Source of the DNA: Tuctoria greenei
Taxonomy: Eukaryota > Streptophyta > Magnoliopsida > Poales > Poaceae
DNA length: 64,000 nucleotides
Assembly: GCA_036927565.1 (NCBI GenBank)
Contig: JAYESD010000001.1
Location: 277,337,560-277,401,559 of the forward strand
Direction of reading: 5' to 3'
Position 1 is the first letter of the stretch. Each line of letters starts with the position of its first letter. The translations under genes were made by a program, and so were the position numbers. Positions 9,611-19,583 of the stretch are shown piece by piece. The notes beneath the pieces were generated by a model. That model was given only the letters and a program-made list of their open reading frames with translations, was not told the DNA's origin and searched no databases.

Positions 9611-11734
9611 TCAATTTTTAACTTTAGGCATCCAAGCCAACTTAGGTCCTTGTATGTGTGATACAAGTGTCTTTGGGACCCAAAGTTGCTTGGGGAGCTT
9701 CCCCTTCATGCCCTTCTTGTCTTTCCCAATGAACCTTGTCTTCACCTTGCCATCTACTTTACTCAAAAGATAATAACGATCATTGAAAGTAGATTTGTAA
9801 TTAATGGGCAACTTGGGAGAAGGTCGGTTAGGAAGAGGACACTCCCTTGTGTGGTGACCAGTGACCTCACAATGTTGGCAATAAAAACCAACTTCCTTGA
9901 TGAAGCTTGTTCTAAGCTCCAGTGAGGGCACCTTTCCTTTGTTGGGCACCGGGAAGGGTCCAAGTCCTCTCTTGTTGAAGGCCTTTGCTTGTTGGAAGAG
10001 TATTTCCTTGTGTTTGACTTCCCCTTTTGAAAGTCTAGCCACACTAGTGCGGAGACTCTCAATTTCTTCCAACAAGTCCTCCCTAGCATTTGCTTTCAAA
10101 GGCAAAGACTTGTTCAAGGCATTAGTGACATTAGAAGTAGTGGATATCCTATCATTAAGAGTTTGCTTCTTTATATTTTTCAACTCTTGATCAAGCACAT
10201 CATGAGCAAGGTTACGTGTTTGATGTTCTTGTATTAACTTGTTGTGCTCTTCCAAGAGTGTTTGGTGTGCTAAGTTAAGCTCATGATTATCTAACTTGAT
10301 TTTAGCCTTATCTTCCTCAATTTGCTTGACATGGAATTTGAGCGTGTCATGCTCTTTAAGTATGCTTTCATACTTGTCAAGCAAATTGAGGTTAGCACTC
10401 TCAAGTCTAGCACGAGTTTCTTTAAGCGCTTTAACCTTACTCTTTTCCCTCTTAATGATAGCATGATATTCATTTATCAAAGAGGTTAAATCATCGGGGG
10501 AAAGCTCATCATCGCTAGAGTCGTCACATACCTTGGTGTTACCTTTCGCCATGAGGCACATGTGCGGTGGATGAAGAGATGAGTCATCATTGTTGGCAAT
10601 GGCGAGGCCGGCCAAGCTTTCTTCTTCCGCTTCATTCTCTTCATCACTTGTTTCTTCGTCGGTGACCCATTCATTTGCCTCACACATGAACACCTTTTGT
10701 GGGCCATTTCTCTTCTTTGGGAAGAGTCTTGCCTTCTTGCCCTTAACATGTTTCCTCTTCCCAAAGGATCTTGGTTTGGGTTTGGCCTCTTCTTCATCAT
10801 CTTCACTCTCTTCAAGCTTGAGATGCTTGCTCTTGTAGTTCTCTCTTCTTTTGTCTACTTTTGGACAATCATAGGAGATGTGTCCTTGATCACCACAATT
10901 GTAGCAAATCTTGTGATCATCTCTCCTTGGTAGAAACGCTTTCTTCTTGGGATCAAAGGTGTATCCCTTCTTGGTAATCTTGGAGTTCAAGCGTGAGAAC
11001 TTTCTCATCATCAATGCAAGCTCATCATCATCATCTTCACTTGATACTTGCTCTTCTTCACTTGAGCTAGGCTCAACCACCTTCTTCTTCTTGAGGCTTG
11101 TTTTCTTGGTGGAGGCCTTTAGAGCAATTGTTTTTGAAGATGATTGCTCCATCATCCCAAGCACACTCATCTCATGAGCGTGAATTTCTCCAATGAGCTC
11201 CGAAACTTCAATGTGGTCAAGAGACTCTTTTTGGAGCATGGAGTTGATGATGTTGTACTTTGGCTTTGGAAGGAGCATGAGGATCTTGCGGTTGATGAGT
11301 CCCTTGCCAAGAGAAGCAATGTCAAGAGCATTAATTTCTTCAATAAGTACATTCAAGCGAGAGAACATCTCATTGACATTTTCATGAGGTAGCATCTTAA
11401 ATTCATCATATTTTGCTTTTAGCATGTGATATTTTAGTTCTTTCACACGAGAAGAACCCTCATGAATTTCTATCAAGCAAGCCCAAATTTCACATATCTT
11501 TTCATTGCTAGCAATCCTAGCAAACACATCTTGACTTATACATTCATAAATTGCATTTCTAGCTTTAGCATCCCATTTAATTTGATCACCAACATAGTTG
11601 TGTTCTCCAAACCCCGCGTGGGTCGCTTCCCATACTTCGGGAGCAATAGCCTCTAAATAAGCGCGCATGCGTACTTTCCAATAGGCAAAGTTCTTGCCCT
11701 CGAAGATAGGAACCGAACCCCCAACCTTGGCCAT
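9611..11734 (-). CDS. SIRE-type Gag polyprotein, 707 residues, intact
   Basis: Begins ATG 11734, just after the PBS, and runs to TGA at 9611-9613. The N-terminal 200 residues are the copia gag core (FAYWKVRMRAYL, LIEIHEGSSRVKE). A lysine- and acidic-rich stretch surrounds the first CCHC zinc knuckle near residues 277-290 (CYNCGDQGHISYDC). Residues about 400-580 are coiled coil with heptad leucines. A second CxxCx4Hx4C knuckle lies near residue 615 (CQHCEVTGHHTREC). It would package genomic RNA. The pol frame starts 15 bp downstream in a different frame, so expression needs frameshifting, reinitiation or a separate message. Confidence 0.92.
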   Translation of the reverse strand: MAKVGGSVPIFEGKNFAYWKVRMRAYLEAIAPEVWEATHAGFGEHNYVGDQIKWDAKARNAIYECISQDVFARIASNEKICEIWACLIEIHEGSSRVKELKYHMLKAKYDEFKMLPHENVNEMFSRLNVLIEEINALDIASLGKGLINRKILMLLPKPKYNIINSMLQKESLDHIEVSELIGEIHAHEMSVLGMMEQSSSKTIALKASTKKTSLKKKKVVEPSSSEEEQVSSEDDDDELALMMRKFSRLNSKITKKGYTFDPKKKAFLPRRDDHKICYNCGDQGHISYDCPKVDKRRENYKSKHLKLEESEDDEEEAKPKPRSFGKRKHVKGKKARLFPKKRNGPQKVFMCEANEWVTDEETSDEENEAEEESLAGLAIANNDDSSLHPPHMCLMAKGNTKVCDDSSDDELSPDDLTSLINEYHAIIKREKSKVKALKETRARLESANLNLLDKYESILKEHDTLKFHVKQIEEDKAKIKLDNHELNLAHQTLLEEHNKLIQEHQTRNLAHDVLDQELKNIKKQTLNDRISTTSNVTNALNKSLPLKANAREDLLEEIESLRTSVARLSKGEVKHKEILFQQAKAFNKRGLGPFPVPNKGKVPSLELRTSFIKEVGFYCQHCEVTGHHTRECPLPNRPSPKLPINYKSTFNDRYYLLSKVDGKVKTRFIGKDKKGMKGKLPKQLWVPKTLVSHIQGPKLAWMPKVKN

Positions 11735-11769
11735 TTTAGCTCTCTAGCGGTGAAGCTAGAATGATCCTA

Positions 11770-11788
11770 CAACCTGGCTCTGATACCA
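11770..11788 (-). promoter_or_regulatory. Primer-binding site (initiator Met tRNA type)
   Basis: Minus-strand TGGTATCAGAGCCAGGTTG two bases after the 5' LTR end; complementary to the plant initiator tRNA-Met 3' end over at least the first 12 bases. Confidence 0.92.
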
Positions 11789-11790
11789 AT

Positions 11791-13204
11791 TGTAAGGATC
11801 GAATGCCCAAGAGGGGGGGGGGGTGAATTGGGCTTCTTTTCAAAAATCTAAGCAATAAAACTTAATTCCTAAAAGTCCAATTCCCTATGCAAACAATCTA
11901 TGCATTGAAGTAAATAGCAACTTCGTGGAATATAAAATGCATAAATGTAAGGGAGAGGAAGAGGATGCAAACTCCTGAGGAGACACGAGGATTTTTCCCG
12001 TGGTTCGGTAAGATCGTCAAGATCTTCCTACATCTACGTTGTGGCACCCACCAAAGGGTATAGCCACACCCAAGTCACCGAGACGAGGGATCTCCACTAT
12101 TCTTCTCCGTTTGCCAACCTCGGCAAGGTGGAGCTCAAGCCTTGTACAACTTCGACCCTCCGGGCTTCCACAAACGCCTTGGCAAGCTCCGGGAGTCTCT
12201 CACAGTTACAAACACCAAGGGGCACTCCCTTGAGGCTCTCACTATCCTAGAGATTCCACTCACCTAGAATGGAGGCACACAAGCTCTCTCTCTCTAGCTA
12301 GTTCTAGCCTATCTCTTGGTGTGTAGGTGGTCGAAATGATGTAGAAGTGATGGCTCTTGGTCTTGAACGCTTGTGGATGTGTTGAGAATGTCTGGTGATC
12401 AAGACTTGTCGAAATGACGGGTTTAGGGGGTATTTATAGCCAGCCTCCACGAAATAGCCGTTGGAAAAGTAGGCTGACAGAACTTTTCTGCAAACACCGG
12501 ATGATCCGATGTCTCCCCTTTAGTTATCATCGGTCAAGTTTACTTTAGCTGACGTCATTGTGTCAGATATGACCGTTGTTAGACCGATGTTGCACTTGTC
12601 TTCTCATCGGATGATCCGGTGGCTCTTCCTCCAGAATTGGCTCAAACTTGATGCTTACTGGAGTGATTGACCGATGTATATATTTCTGTACATCGGATGA
12701 TCCGGTACTACACTTGGTCCAAGGATATTGCAAACTGTACTGATGGACCGATGTAGCTGAGCCCTTAACATCGGATGATCCGGTGAGTGCTTTGTTCTGA
12801 GGTCTTCTTCTTCTGCTGAACCAACTCGACCGATGTGTTGTTCTCAGAAATCATCGGTTGATCCAGTGAGTTGATTTTGTTTGCTTCGAGTTGTTTCTAA
12901 GTAATTCTTTTATGTCTTGCTCGATTGACCTCTTAGACTTTTGTTGGAAATGTACTTCTGATGGTTGTCAAGCATTAAGTGTCATCAATTGTGGTTGAAT
13001 GACTTTGACATAAGATCTTTCACTTCTTGTCTTCATATCATTGATTTGATCTCATAAAGTGATTGTATATGGGTCTCCAATGACATATAGATTTCATTTG
13101 ATTGAGTGATTATGGGATACCTTGCATCCACAAATTCATTAGTAAAGTCCAATGGTTGTCATTAATCACCGAAACCATACCTCATGGGGGCCTAAATGCT
13201 TTCA
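11791..13204 (-). repeat. 5' LTR of the SIRE-type element, 1414 bp
   Basis: Starts TGAAAGCATT at 13204 and ends CCTTACA at 11791 in element orientation. It carries the U3 array (12870-12493), the TATA box GCTATAAATA (12440-12431) and a run of 11-12 G/C bases at about 11812 close to the U5 end. It matches the 3' LTR at 1476-2500. Confidence 0.95.
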
Positions 13205-13493
13205 CATAGCATTATATGAGGCCGCACATGAATGTGGTTGGCTACGTAGAGTGATTAATCATATCCAAGTCTCAAGTGGCATTGGACCCATTGAGTCACC
13301 AACCATTATCTATGAAGATAATGCAGCTTGCATTGCTCAGATGCAGTCAGGTTATGTCAAAACTAATGTCACTAAACACATAGCTCCTAAACTATTTTAC
13401 CCACATGAACTTCAGATGAATGGAGAAATTGATCTCCAACAAACTAAGTTATGTGATAATTTAGCAGATTTATTTACTAAGTCCCTACCATAG
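13205..13493 (+). pseudogene. Ty1-copia RNase H, C-terminal fragment
   Basis: About 95 codons encoding the copia RNase H end: IIYEDNAACIAQM with the active-site aspartate, TKHIAPKLFY, and DNLADLFTKSLP immediately before TAG. The N-terminal part was separated by the SIRE insertion at 13204/13205, and the apparent start upstream at 13152 lies in SIRE LTR sequence. Confidence 0.9.
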
Positions 13494-13878
13494 TCCACAT
13501 TTTCTAAATGTGTTGCAGGTATTGGTATGCATAGACTTAGAGATTTGCAAGGTTTAGGGGGAGTTTCATAGAAAACCACCTGACAATTCTGTATCAAATT
13601 GTACTCTTTTTCTTATGTGAGTTTTACTTTTAAAGGTTTCTCACAATAAGTTTTAATGAGGCAATAACAATGCAAGATAATGCCAGTTTTCTTATTTTCC
13701 CCACAGAGGTTTTTATATGAAAACATATATGACATTTAAATGTTGTATTTTTCTCATGTTTTAATAATATTTTCAGGAGTTTTTACACAAGCATTCAATT
13801 ATATATCTTCGATTTTTCCCACTGGGTTTTTTGAAGACTTACATCATCTATCGCGGAGTTTGATTGCTCAAGGGGGAG

Positions 13879-14083
13879 TGTTGAGAACCGTGTGTTCAAC
13901 AGAACGCCGACGGTTGACGCTGCCGGCGGTCGCGTCCTCTCCCAGTGGTCGTGGCCGCTCCTCCTCGCGTCCTCTCGCCATCGGACACGCCCGTCCATTC
14001 AACATGTATAAAAAAGCAATGAAAAGAATGAATAAAGCATAAGTTGGAATCATTTGTTTGTCTCCTCTAATCTAATTCTAACA
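13879..14083 (+). repeat. 3' LTR of the copia remnant, 205 bp
   Basis: Begins TGTTGAGAACC right after the PPT and ends TTCTAACA. Contains a TATA-like TGTATAAAAA at about 14005. Related in layout, but not identical, to the LTRs at 14228 and 15808. Confidence 0.8.
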
Positions 14084-14227
14084 ACTTCCACAACAAACAA
14101 GCAGCTTCCTCGATCGAGTACTCAAACACAACTTGCACACACAATAATAAAGCTTGGGACGACTTGCAGAGAAAAACAATGCTACTACGCTGCAACATTC
14201 ATATGATCAGCGCCAATGGATTCTTTC
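14084..14227. other. Short spacer between two copia-derived elements
   Basis: About 140 bp with no ORF or repeat I recognise. The last five bases, CTTTC (14223-14227), are the left target duplication of the following element. Confidence 0.5.
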
Positions 14228-14431
14228 CGTTAGAAATCGAGTTTGAGAGACAATAACAATGAACACAGATTGATTTTAACTTATTCATTTATTCATTCTT
14301 CCATTTTCCTTTTATACATGGTGAGGAGTCAAGGCGGCAGGGAGACGCGTCCATCTGGAGGGACGCGACGGTGTAACCACCGTCGGCGGTTAACCGACGG
14401 TAAGTGATCATATGTTAATTGTGTTATAACA
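14228..14431 (-). repeat. 3' LTR of the non-autonomous copia-derived element
   Basis: Pairs with 15808-16010. In element orientation begins TGTTATAACACA and ends TTTCTAACG, the terminal base changed from A. Contains TATA-like TGTATAAAAGG. Confidence 0.9.
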
Positions 14432-14705
14432 CTTCCCCTTGAGCACTTGAACTCCTCGTTGAATGGTAATAATCTTTGAAAAACCTAGTGGGAAAAATCG
14501 AAGATATATACATATATACACTTTAAATGTTGTGTAAAAACTCTTTAAATTTTTTATAAAACAGGAGAAAACATAACATAAAATGTCATTATTGTTTTCA
14601 AATAAAAATCCCTTTGGGGAAAATTTGAAAAACAGACATTTTGTTGGATTGTCATTGTCTCATTAAAACTTATTGTGAGAAAACTTTTACATTAAAACTC
14701 ACATA

Positions 14706-15807
14706 AAAAACAGGGCCATTTGGCCTACTTGGCCCATGCAGCATGCGGCCTTGCGGGCCCATCAAGCGTGCGCGCGGCCCAGTGGCCCAAATAGCCAATG
14801 CGGCCGGGGTATATTGGAGGGGAGGGAGGTGTGAGGCGGTAGGGTTAACCCTAGCCGCACTCACCTCCTCGGTTCCTCGGTTGCCTCCTCGGTACCTCCG
14901 CTCGTTGCCGCTTTCTATCCGCCACCGTGCACCACACTTTCTTCCTCCTTCGGCGGCTTCCTCCTTCTCCCCCTTCGTTCTCCGGCGCCGCTCCCCCTCA
15001 ACCCCCCACCACCCCCACCGCTCAGTCGGAACCGGCGGTCGAGGCCCAAGATTCGGGCCTTCGGGCTGATCAGGTCGGGGCGGCGAGGTGAGCGAACCGG
15101 CGAAGAATCCGATTTCCGCTCGGGCTTGTGAGTGCCGGGGAACAGGAAGTCGAAGATCTGGATTCACTTTGAGGTGTCGCTTGTGACGTTGGAAGTGCCG
15201 ACGCCGGTTCATCTTCGGTTGGAGTTGCCGGATCTAGCAAAGAGGACATTGTCCTCGAGGCTAGCGGTCCTCGGGGAAGTCCCCTTGGTCCAATTCGGAT
15301 CCTCGCCGTTCGTCGTATTGCAGGCCTTAACGCCGACGTCAACACAATGGCAGTGTCCATCGTGATCTCACGGGTAACTTCTTCTCTTCCTCCTTCCTCC
15401 CCCTGTCCACTCGATGACGAGGGACCTTGGATCGGCGCAACCCGGTTCGGGGATTCCCCACCGAGGACGGCGACTGATCCCCCTTTACGACCCGATTGAT
15501 GGGCGTCTAGGTCCGAGGGTTGGCGGGGATAATGGGTCGGAGACCGATCCTCAACGCGGCAATGAGGTCGGCGTGGATTCGATGATGGTGCCACTAGTCA
15601 ATGACGACGACGGCGGCTTCCACGGCGACCATGACGTTGAACATCGTGATGACCACGACGGCGAAATTGGCGGTGGCGCAGGCGTCCCTGGTCTTCATCC
15701 CCAACAAAGAACACCAAGATTAAAGTATCGGTAAGTTGATTGTTCGACCTCTTACCAGTTTGGATCTTCCCTCTCGTCCAATCGCTCGTAGAGCAGTGCT
15801 GATGATG
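14706..15807. other. GC-rich cargo inside the non-autonomous element
   Basis: A 1.1-kb GC-rich block quite unlike the AT-rich flanking retrotransposon sequence. On the plus strand it contains AACCCTAGCCGC at about 14848, pyrimidine-rich leader-like sequence and GGTGAGC at about 15086, resembling the 5' end of a grass gene with a first intron. The open frames (minus 15070-15594, plus 14743-15069) look compositional. I cannot name a donor gene and see no expected PBS beside the right LTR. Confidence 0.5.
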
Positions 15808-16010
15808 TGTTAGAAATCGAGTTTGAGAGACAAGAACAATGAACACAAATTGATTCTAACTTATTCAATTATTCATTCTTCCATTCTCCTTTTATACATG
15901 CTGAGGAGTCACGGCGGTAGGGAGACGCGTCTATCTGGAGGGACGCGACGGTGTAACCGCCGTTAGCGGTTAACCGACGATAAGTGATCACATGTTAATT
16001 GTGTATGACA
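15808..16010 (-). repeat. 5' LTR of the non-autonomous copia-derived element
   Basis: Matches 14228-14431 with scattered substitutions and one short indel near the end; followed by the CTTTC duplication. Confidence 0.9.
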
Positions 16011-16015
16011 CTTTC

Positions 16016-16298
16016 TGGCACGAACTGCCCACGGTGACCTATGCATAAACTGTTTTGACCTATAATCCAGAGCTAAAGCTATTTTTATACTCCCTTCTGT
16101 ATTAAATTATTTATCGTTTCAGACAAACAAAAAGAACTAAAAATGAATTAACTATAATTATCTTAACGACGATTATTTCGATACCTAGTATAATCTTAAG
16201 CCCTGCCAAACAGAAGAATATGCTGCTGTTTCCTTTTGAAGAATAAGACAACCTTCCTTTACACATATGCTCAACTTCTGCTGGTGGTGGCTAGTGCG
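16016..16298. other. Upstream region of the receptor kinase gene
   Basis: Contains a single Stowaway-like end at about 16089-16123 (TA then CTCCCTTCTGTATT) with no partner, probably an eroded MITE. No convincing TATA box is visible in the 200 bp before the start, so the promoter may have been displaced or eroded. Confidence 0.45.
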
Positions 16299-17388
16299 AT
16301 GGAGAACTCAAGGCCTACAGAAATGGCGACAAGGTCGCCGTGGCTGCTGCTTCTCTGCCTCGCTGCCGCCACCACCACCGGCGTGCTCAAAGCTCGCGCC
16401 CAGCCCGACACAACCGGTACGCTCTACTTCTCGGTCAGTTCATTGCTCGGCTCCCACTGTCAGCATGCATGGATGGTTTCACAAATCACAAGCACGAGGC
16501 AAAGCACCATGTGCGCAGTTCGCGAGCTCATGACATTGTGCGGCTGCAGGTTTCATCAGCATCGACTGCGGCCTCCCGGAGACGGCGAGCTACGTGGACG
16601 ACGCCACCCAGCTGCCTTTCGTCTCGGACGCCGAGTTCATCGACGCCGCCGCCGGCTCGATCCAGAACATCTCGTCCGGGCACATCATGCCGAACCTTGC
16701 AAAGCAGTACCTCAACTTGCGCAGCTTCCCCGACGGCGTGCGCAACTGCTACACGCTCCGGTCTCCCGAGGCCGGGCACAAGTACCTGCTCCGCGCCACC
16801 TTCATGTACGGCAACTACGAAGCCTCAGCCGGCCGCCCATCTTTGACATCTACGTCGGCGTCAACTTCTGGACGACAGTGAACGTCACCGCTCCCGACCT
16901 GGCGGAGTACGTCGTCGAGGTCGTCACCGTCGTGCCGGACGACTTCGTGCAGGTCTGCCTGGTGAACACCGGCGCCGGGACGCCGTACATATCTGGTCTG
17001 GATCTGAGGCCCCTGAAGAGCACCCTGTACCCGCAGGCGAACGCGACGCAGGGCCTGGTCCTTCTCGGCAGAATCAATGTTGGCCCAGCTGCCGGAACGG
17101 AGACCATCAGGTGAGCTAAAGATCCTGGTAAATCAAGACTATTTTTTTTCACCGAATCCTCGATGCAGGAGGCCGGGAGCAGCTAGCGATGATGTAGCTA
17201 ACTCAAAATCGAATGCTACTGCTGATCAGGTACCCAGATGATCCTCATGACAGAGAATGGACCCCTTACATCGATCCCATCTGGGTGAAGATATCGACGA
17301 ACGAAACGGTGCGTAACTTGGCTGACGACAGCTTCGAGGCGCCGTCGAAGGTGATGCAGACGGCGGCCACGCCGCTCAACGCCTCCAG

Positions 17389-17484
17389 CAACATCATAGA
17401 CACAGTAACTGCAGCTGACATGTGGGCCTCATGCCTACTGGCCCACATGTCAGTCGCAGCAGAGGATGTAAACGCCAACATCAT
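17389..17484. mobile_element. 78-bp foldback insertion in exon 3 with 9-bp target duplication
   Basis: CAACATCAT occurs at 17389-17397 and 17476-17484, bracketing 78 bp that contain a palindromic CTGACATGTGGGCC ... GGCCCACATGTCAG hairpin. Insert plus duplication is 87 bp, exactly 29 codons, so the reading frame is preserved. A 9-bp duplication suggests a Mutator-like MITE. The same palindromic core occurs at 51361-51394. Confidence 0.65.
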
Positions 17485-18298
17485 CGAGTTCTCCTGGGAC
17501 GCCGAGCCGCAGCCCAAGGACCCGTCGCCGAGCTACATCGCCATCCTGCACTTCTCCGAGCTTCAGCAGCTGCCCAAAAATGCCGTCCGCCAGTTCTACA
17601 TCAATATGAACGGCAAGCTATGGTACGCAAAAGGTATGGCGCCGGACCACCTCTACTCCGACGCCATATACAATGACAATCCCCTTCGGGACAGCGTCCG
17701 GTACAATGTCTCCATTAACGCCACCGCCAACTCGACATTGCCGCCGATCATCAACGCCGTCGAGCTTTTCTCCATCATCTCTACCACGAGTGTTGGCACA
17801 GACGCCCAGGACGGTACGTACGTACGTTGCATATATTCATAGCGACATAGAACAAAGCAAATTATGTTTAGCAGTACGTTTAAGAAAAGCGTGAATGTTT
17901 CTGAATGTTAACTTGGATGATGCAACTAACAGTATCTGCCGTCACGGCAATCAAGGCAAAGTATCACGTAAAGAAGAACTGGATGGGTGATCCTTGTTCA
18001 CCGAAGACTTTCGCCTGGGATGGGTTGACATGCAATTATGCCCTTTCCGGTCCTCCGAGAATAACTGGCTTGTAAGTAGCACTTCTTCAATTTAATTTGT
18101 ACAGAGCACTGAATGCTAGTACTACATGAGAAATAAGATGATGAGCTAGGTAATTGTGGTTAAACTGATCCACTGAATATTCTCAGAAACCTATCATTCA
18201 GTGGTCTGAGCGGCGACATATCATCTTCTTTTGGAAATCTCAAGGCCATCCAATCTCTGTACGTGGGGAGTTCTTGCTACATTTTAACCATGTTGATA

Positions 18299-18381
18299 CT
18301 CCCTTCGTATTCAAAAGGTTGTTAAGTTGTAGTTCAAAAAATGAACTAAAACGTATGATAAATTTTTGTGGACGGAAGGAG
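18299..18381. mobile_element. Stowaway-like MITE in intron 5
   Basis: 83 bp with ends CTCCCTTCGT and ACGGAAGGAG-type inverse, flanked by TA on both sides (18297-18298 and 18382-18383). It lies in the intron between two LRR exons without disturbing the splice sites. Confidence 0.75.
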
Positions 18382-19583
18382 TATCTGAAACAAGTTTAAG
18401 GCAGATCTGTCATGGTCAATATGTTGCAGGGATCTATCACACAACAACTTAACATGCTCCATTCCCGACACCCTGTCTCGGTTATCTTCACTGACTCTTC
18501 TGTAAGTCTGGCTGTGTTGCACAGTTTGATGGTCCCCACAATACATCCTCTGAATTACATTAACTGTATTTTTCATTTCATTCAGAGATTTGACTGGCAA
18601 CCAGCTGAATGGATCGATTCCGTCCGGACTTCTCAAGAGAATCCAAGATGGATCCCTAACCCTAAAGTTGCTTCCATCATCTTATTTCTGTCGTTGCCAA
18701 CATAATTTTAACTGCCTGACAGTTCAATTAAAAGTATTGGCCTCTTTGCAGATACGGAACCAATCTAAACCTCTGCACCAATGCTGATTCATGTCACACG
18801 ACGACGACAGGGAGGAGCAAGCTCGCCATCTACATTGCCATCCCTGTAGTTCTGGTTGTGGTGACGACAGTGTTAGTTGCACTGCTACTCTGTTTAATCT
18901 CGAGACAGAGAAAGAGAGGTGATGGAACAAATGTCTGCTCGCTGCTGTAACAATTTCTTCAGACCAAACTCTAAATCGACGTCGTTTTTGTGTCACTGCC
19001 TGCAATTCAGGACCTACTACGAACAACTTCGTGAAGCCTCTGAACGAGACGGCGGTAAGCCGTGAGTCGACAGGAGGTGGGGCCGTTGTTGACGAGGCGC
19101 CTAGCTCGCTGCAGCTTGAGAACTGCCGGTTCAGCTACAAGGAGCTCGATCGAGATGATTACGAACAACTTCAAGCAGGTGCTCGGCCGGGGAGGATTCG
19201 GCTATGTCTACGACGGGTTCTTGGAGGACGGCACGCAGGTGCCAGTTAAGCTGCGGTCTGATTCATCCAACCAGGGCGTCAAGGAGTTCCTCGCAGAGGT
19301 AGAATTAATTTCTTTAATTAGGTGCAATCCGTGTCTGCAGAAGGGAAATAATCCATTGGGAACATTGCGGTGGAATCTGACTAGCTACCCATGCATGATC
19401 ACTTTGACCAGGCTCAAATCTTGACACGGATTCATCACAAGAATCTGGTGTCCATGATCGCTTACTGCAAGGATGGTGAGTCTATGGCGCTTGTCTACGA
19501 GTTCATGTCGCAAGGCACCCTGCAGGAGCACATTGCCGGTATGCAAAGATGTTCATCAGTTTAGCACCTCGGCATATGGCAAC

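Larger units (their letters stand above)
1476..13204 (-). mobile_element. SIRE/Maximus-type Ty1-copia retrotransposon, nearly complete
   Basis: Read on the minus strand the order is 5' LTR (13204-11791), initiator-Met PBS (11788-11770), gag, protease-integrase-RT-RNase H, a third ORF, PPT (2514-2501) and 3' LTR (2500 leftwards). The copia order (integrase before RT), the 707-residue gag with two zinc knuckles, the extra ORF after pol and LTRs of 1.4 kb are the hallmarks of the SIRE lineage. The left LTR is cut at 1475 by the hAT element, so about 390 bp of it lie outside the window. The right-hand flank begins CATAG (13205-13209), the presumed 5-bp target duplication, inside the RNase H gene of another copia element. 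Confidence 0.92.
13205..14083 (+). mobile_element. Ty1-copia retrotransposon, 3' end only
   Basis: Contains the end of RNase H, about 375 bp of 3' non-coding sequence, PPT CAAGGGGGAG (13869-13878) and a short 205-bp LTR. The rest lies beyond the SIRE insertion, left of the window. The PPT-proximal 280 bp are clearly homologous, in inverse orientation, to 14432-14705. Confidence 0.85.
14228..16010 (-). mobile_element. Non-autonomous copia-derived LTR element with foreign cargo, 1783 bp
   Basis: Two LTRs of about 204 bp flank a 1376-bp interior, and the five bases CTTTC occur on both sides (14223-14227 and 16011-16015), a clean target duplication. On the minus strand a PPT (CTCAAGGGGAAG) abuts the left LTR, which is therefore the 3' one. 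Interior 14432-14705 is homologous to the 3' non-coding part of the copia element at 13600-13878, so this is a deletion derivative of that family. No gag or pol residues are found; the rest is GC-rich cargo. Confidence 0.88.
16299..19538 (+). pseudogene. Receptor kinase exons 1-10: ectodomain, membrane segment, kinase N-lobe
   Basis: Exon 1 codes for a signal peptide (Leu/Ala-rich core after MATRSPW); start is ATG 16299 or in-frame ATG 16323. Exons 2-3 hold the malectin-like domain (FISIDCGLPE, YGNYE, FDIYVGVNFW, YPDDPHDREW, HFSELQQLP). The shift from one frame to another occurs at 16818-16830. Exons 4-7 hold WMGDPC-like cap residues and two or three LRRs. Exon 8 has a hydrophobic segment of about 22 residues followed by RQRKR. 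Exon 9 holds the ATP loop GRGGFGYV and a lysine in VPVKL; the TCGATCGA at 19146-19153 shifts the frame before it. Exon 10 reaches the hinge region LVYEFMSQGTL. Confidence 0.85.

Noticed and set aside
13152..13204. Start of the RNase H ORF within the SIRE LTR as a fusion gene
   Set aside because: The upstream codons are LTR sequence joined by the insertion; the real coding part begins at 13205.
14743..15069. Host gene encoded by plus-strand ORF in the small copia-derived element
   Set aside because: No recognisable product and strong compositional bias; described only as cargo.
18299..18381. A microRNA precursor in intron 5
   Set aside because: The hairpin is explained by MITE terminal repeats with TA duplication.
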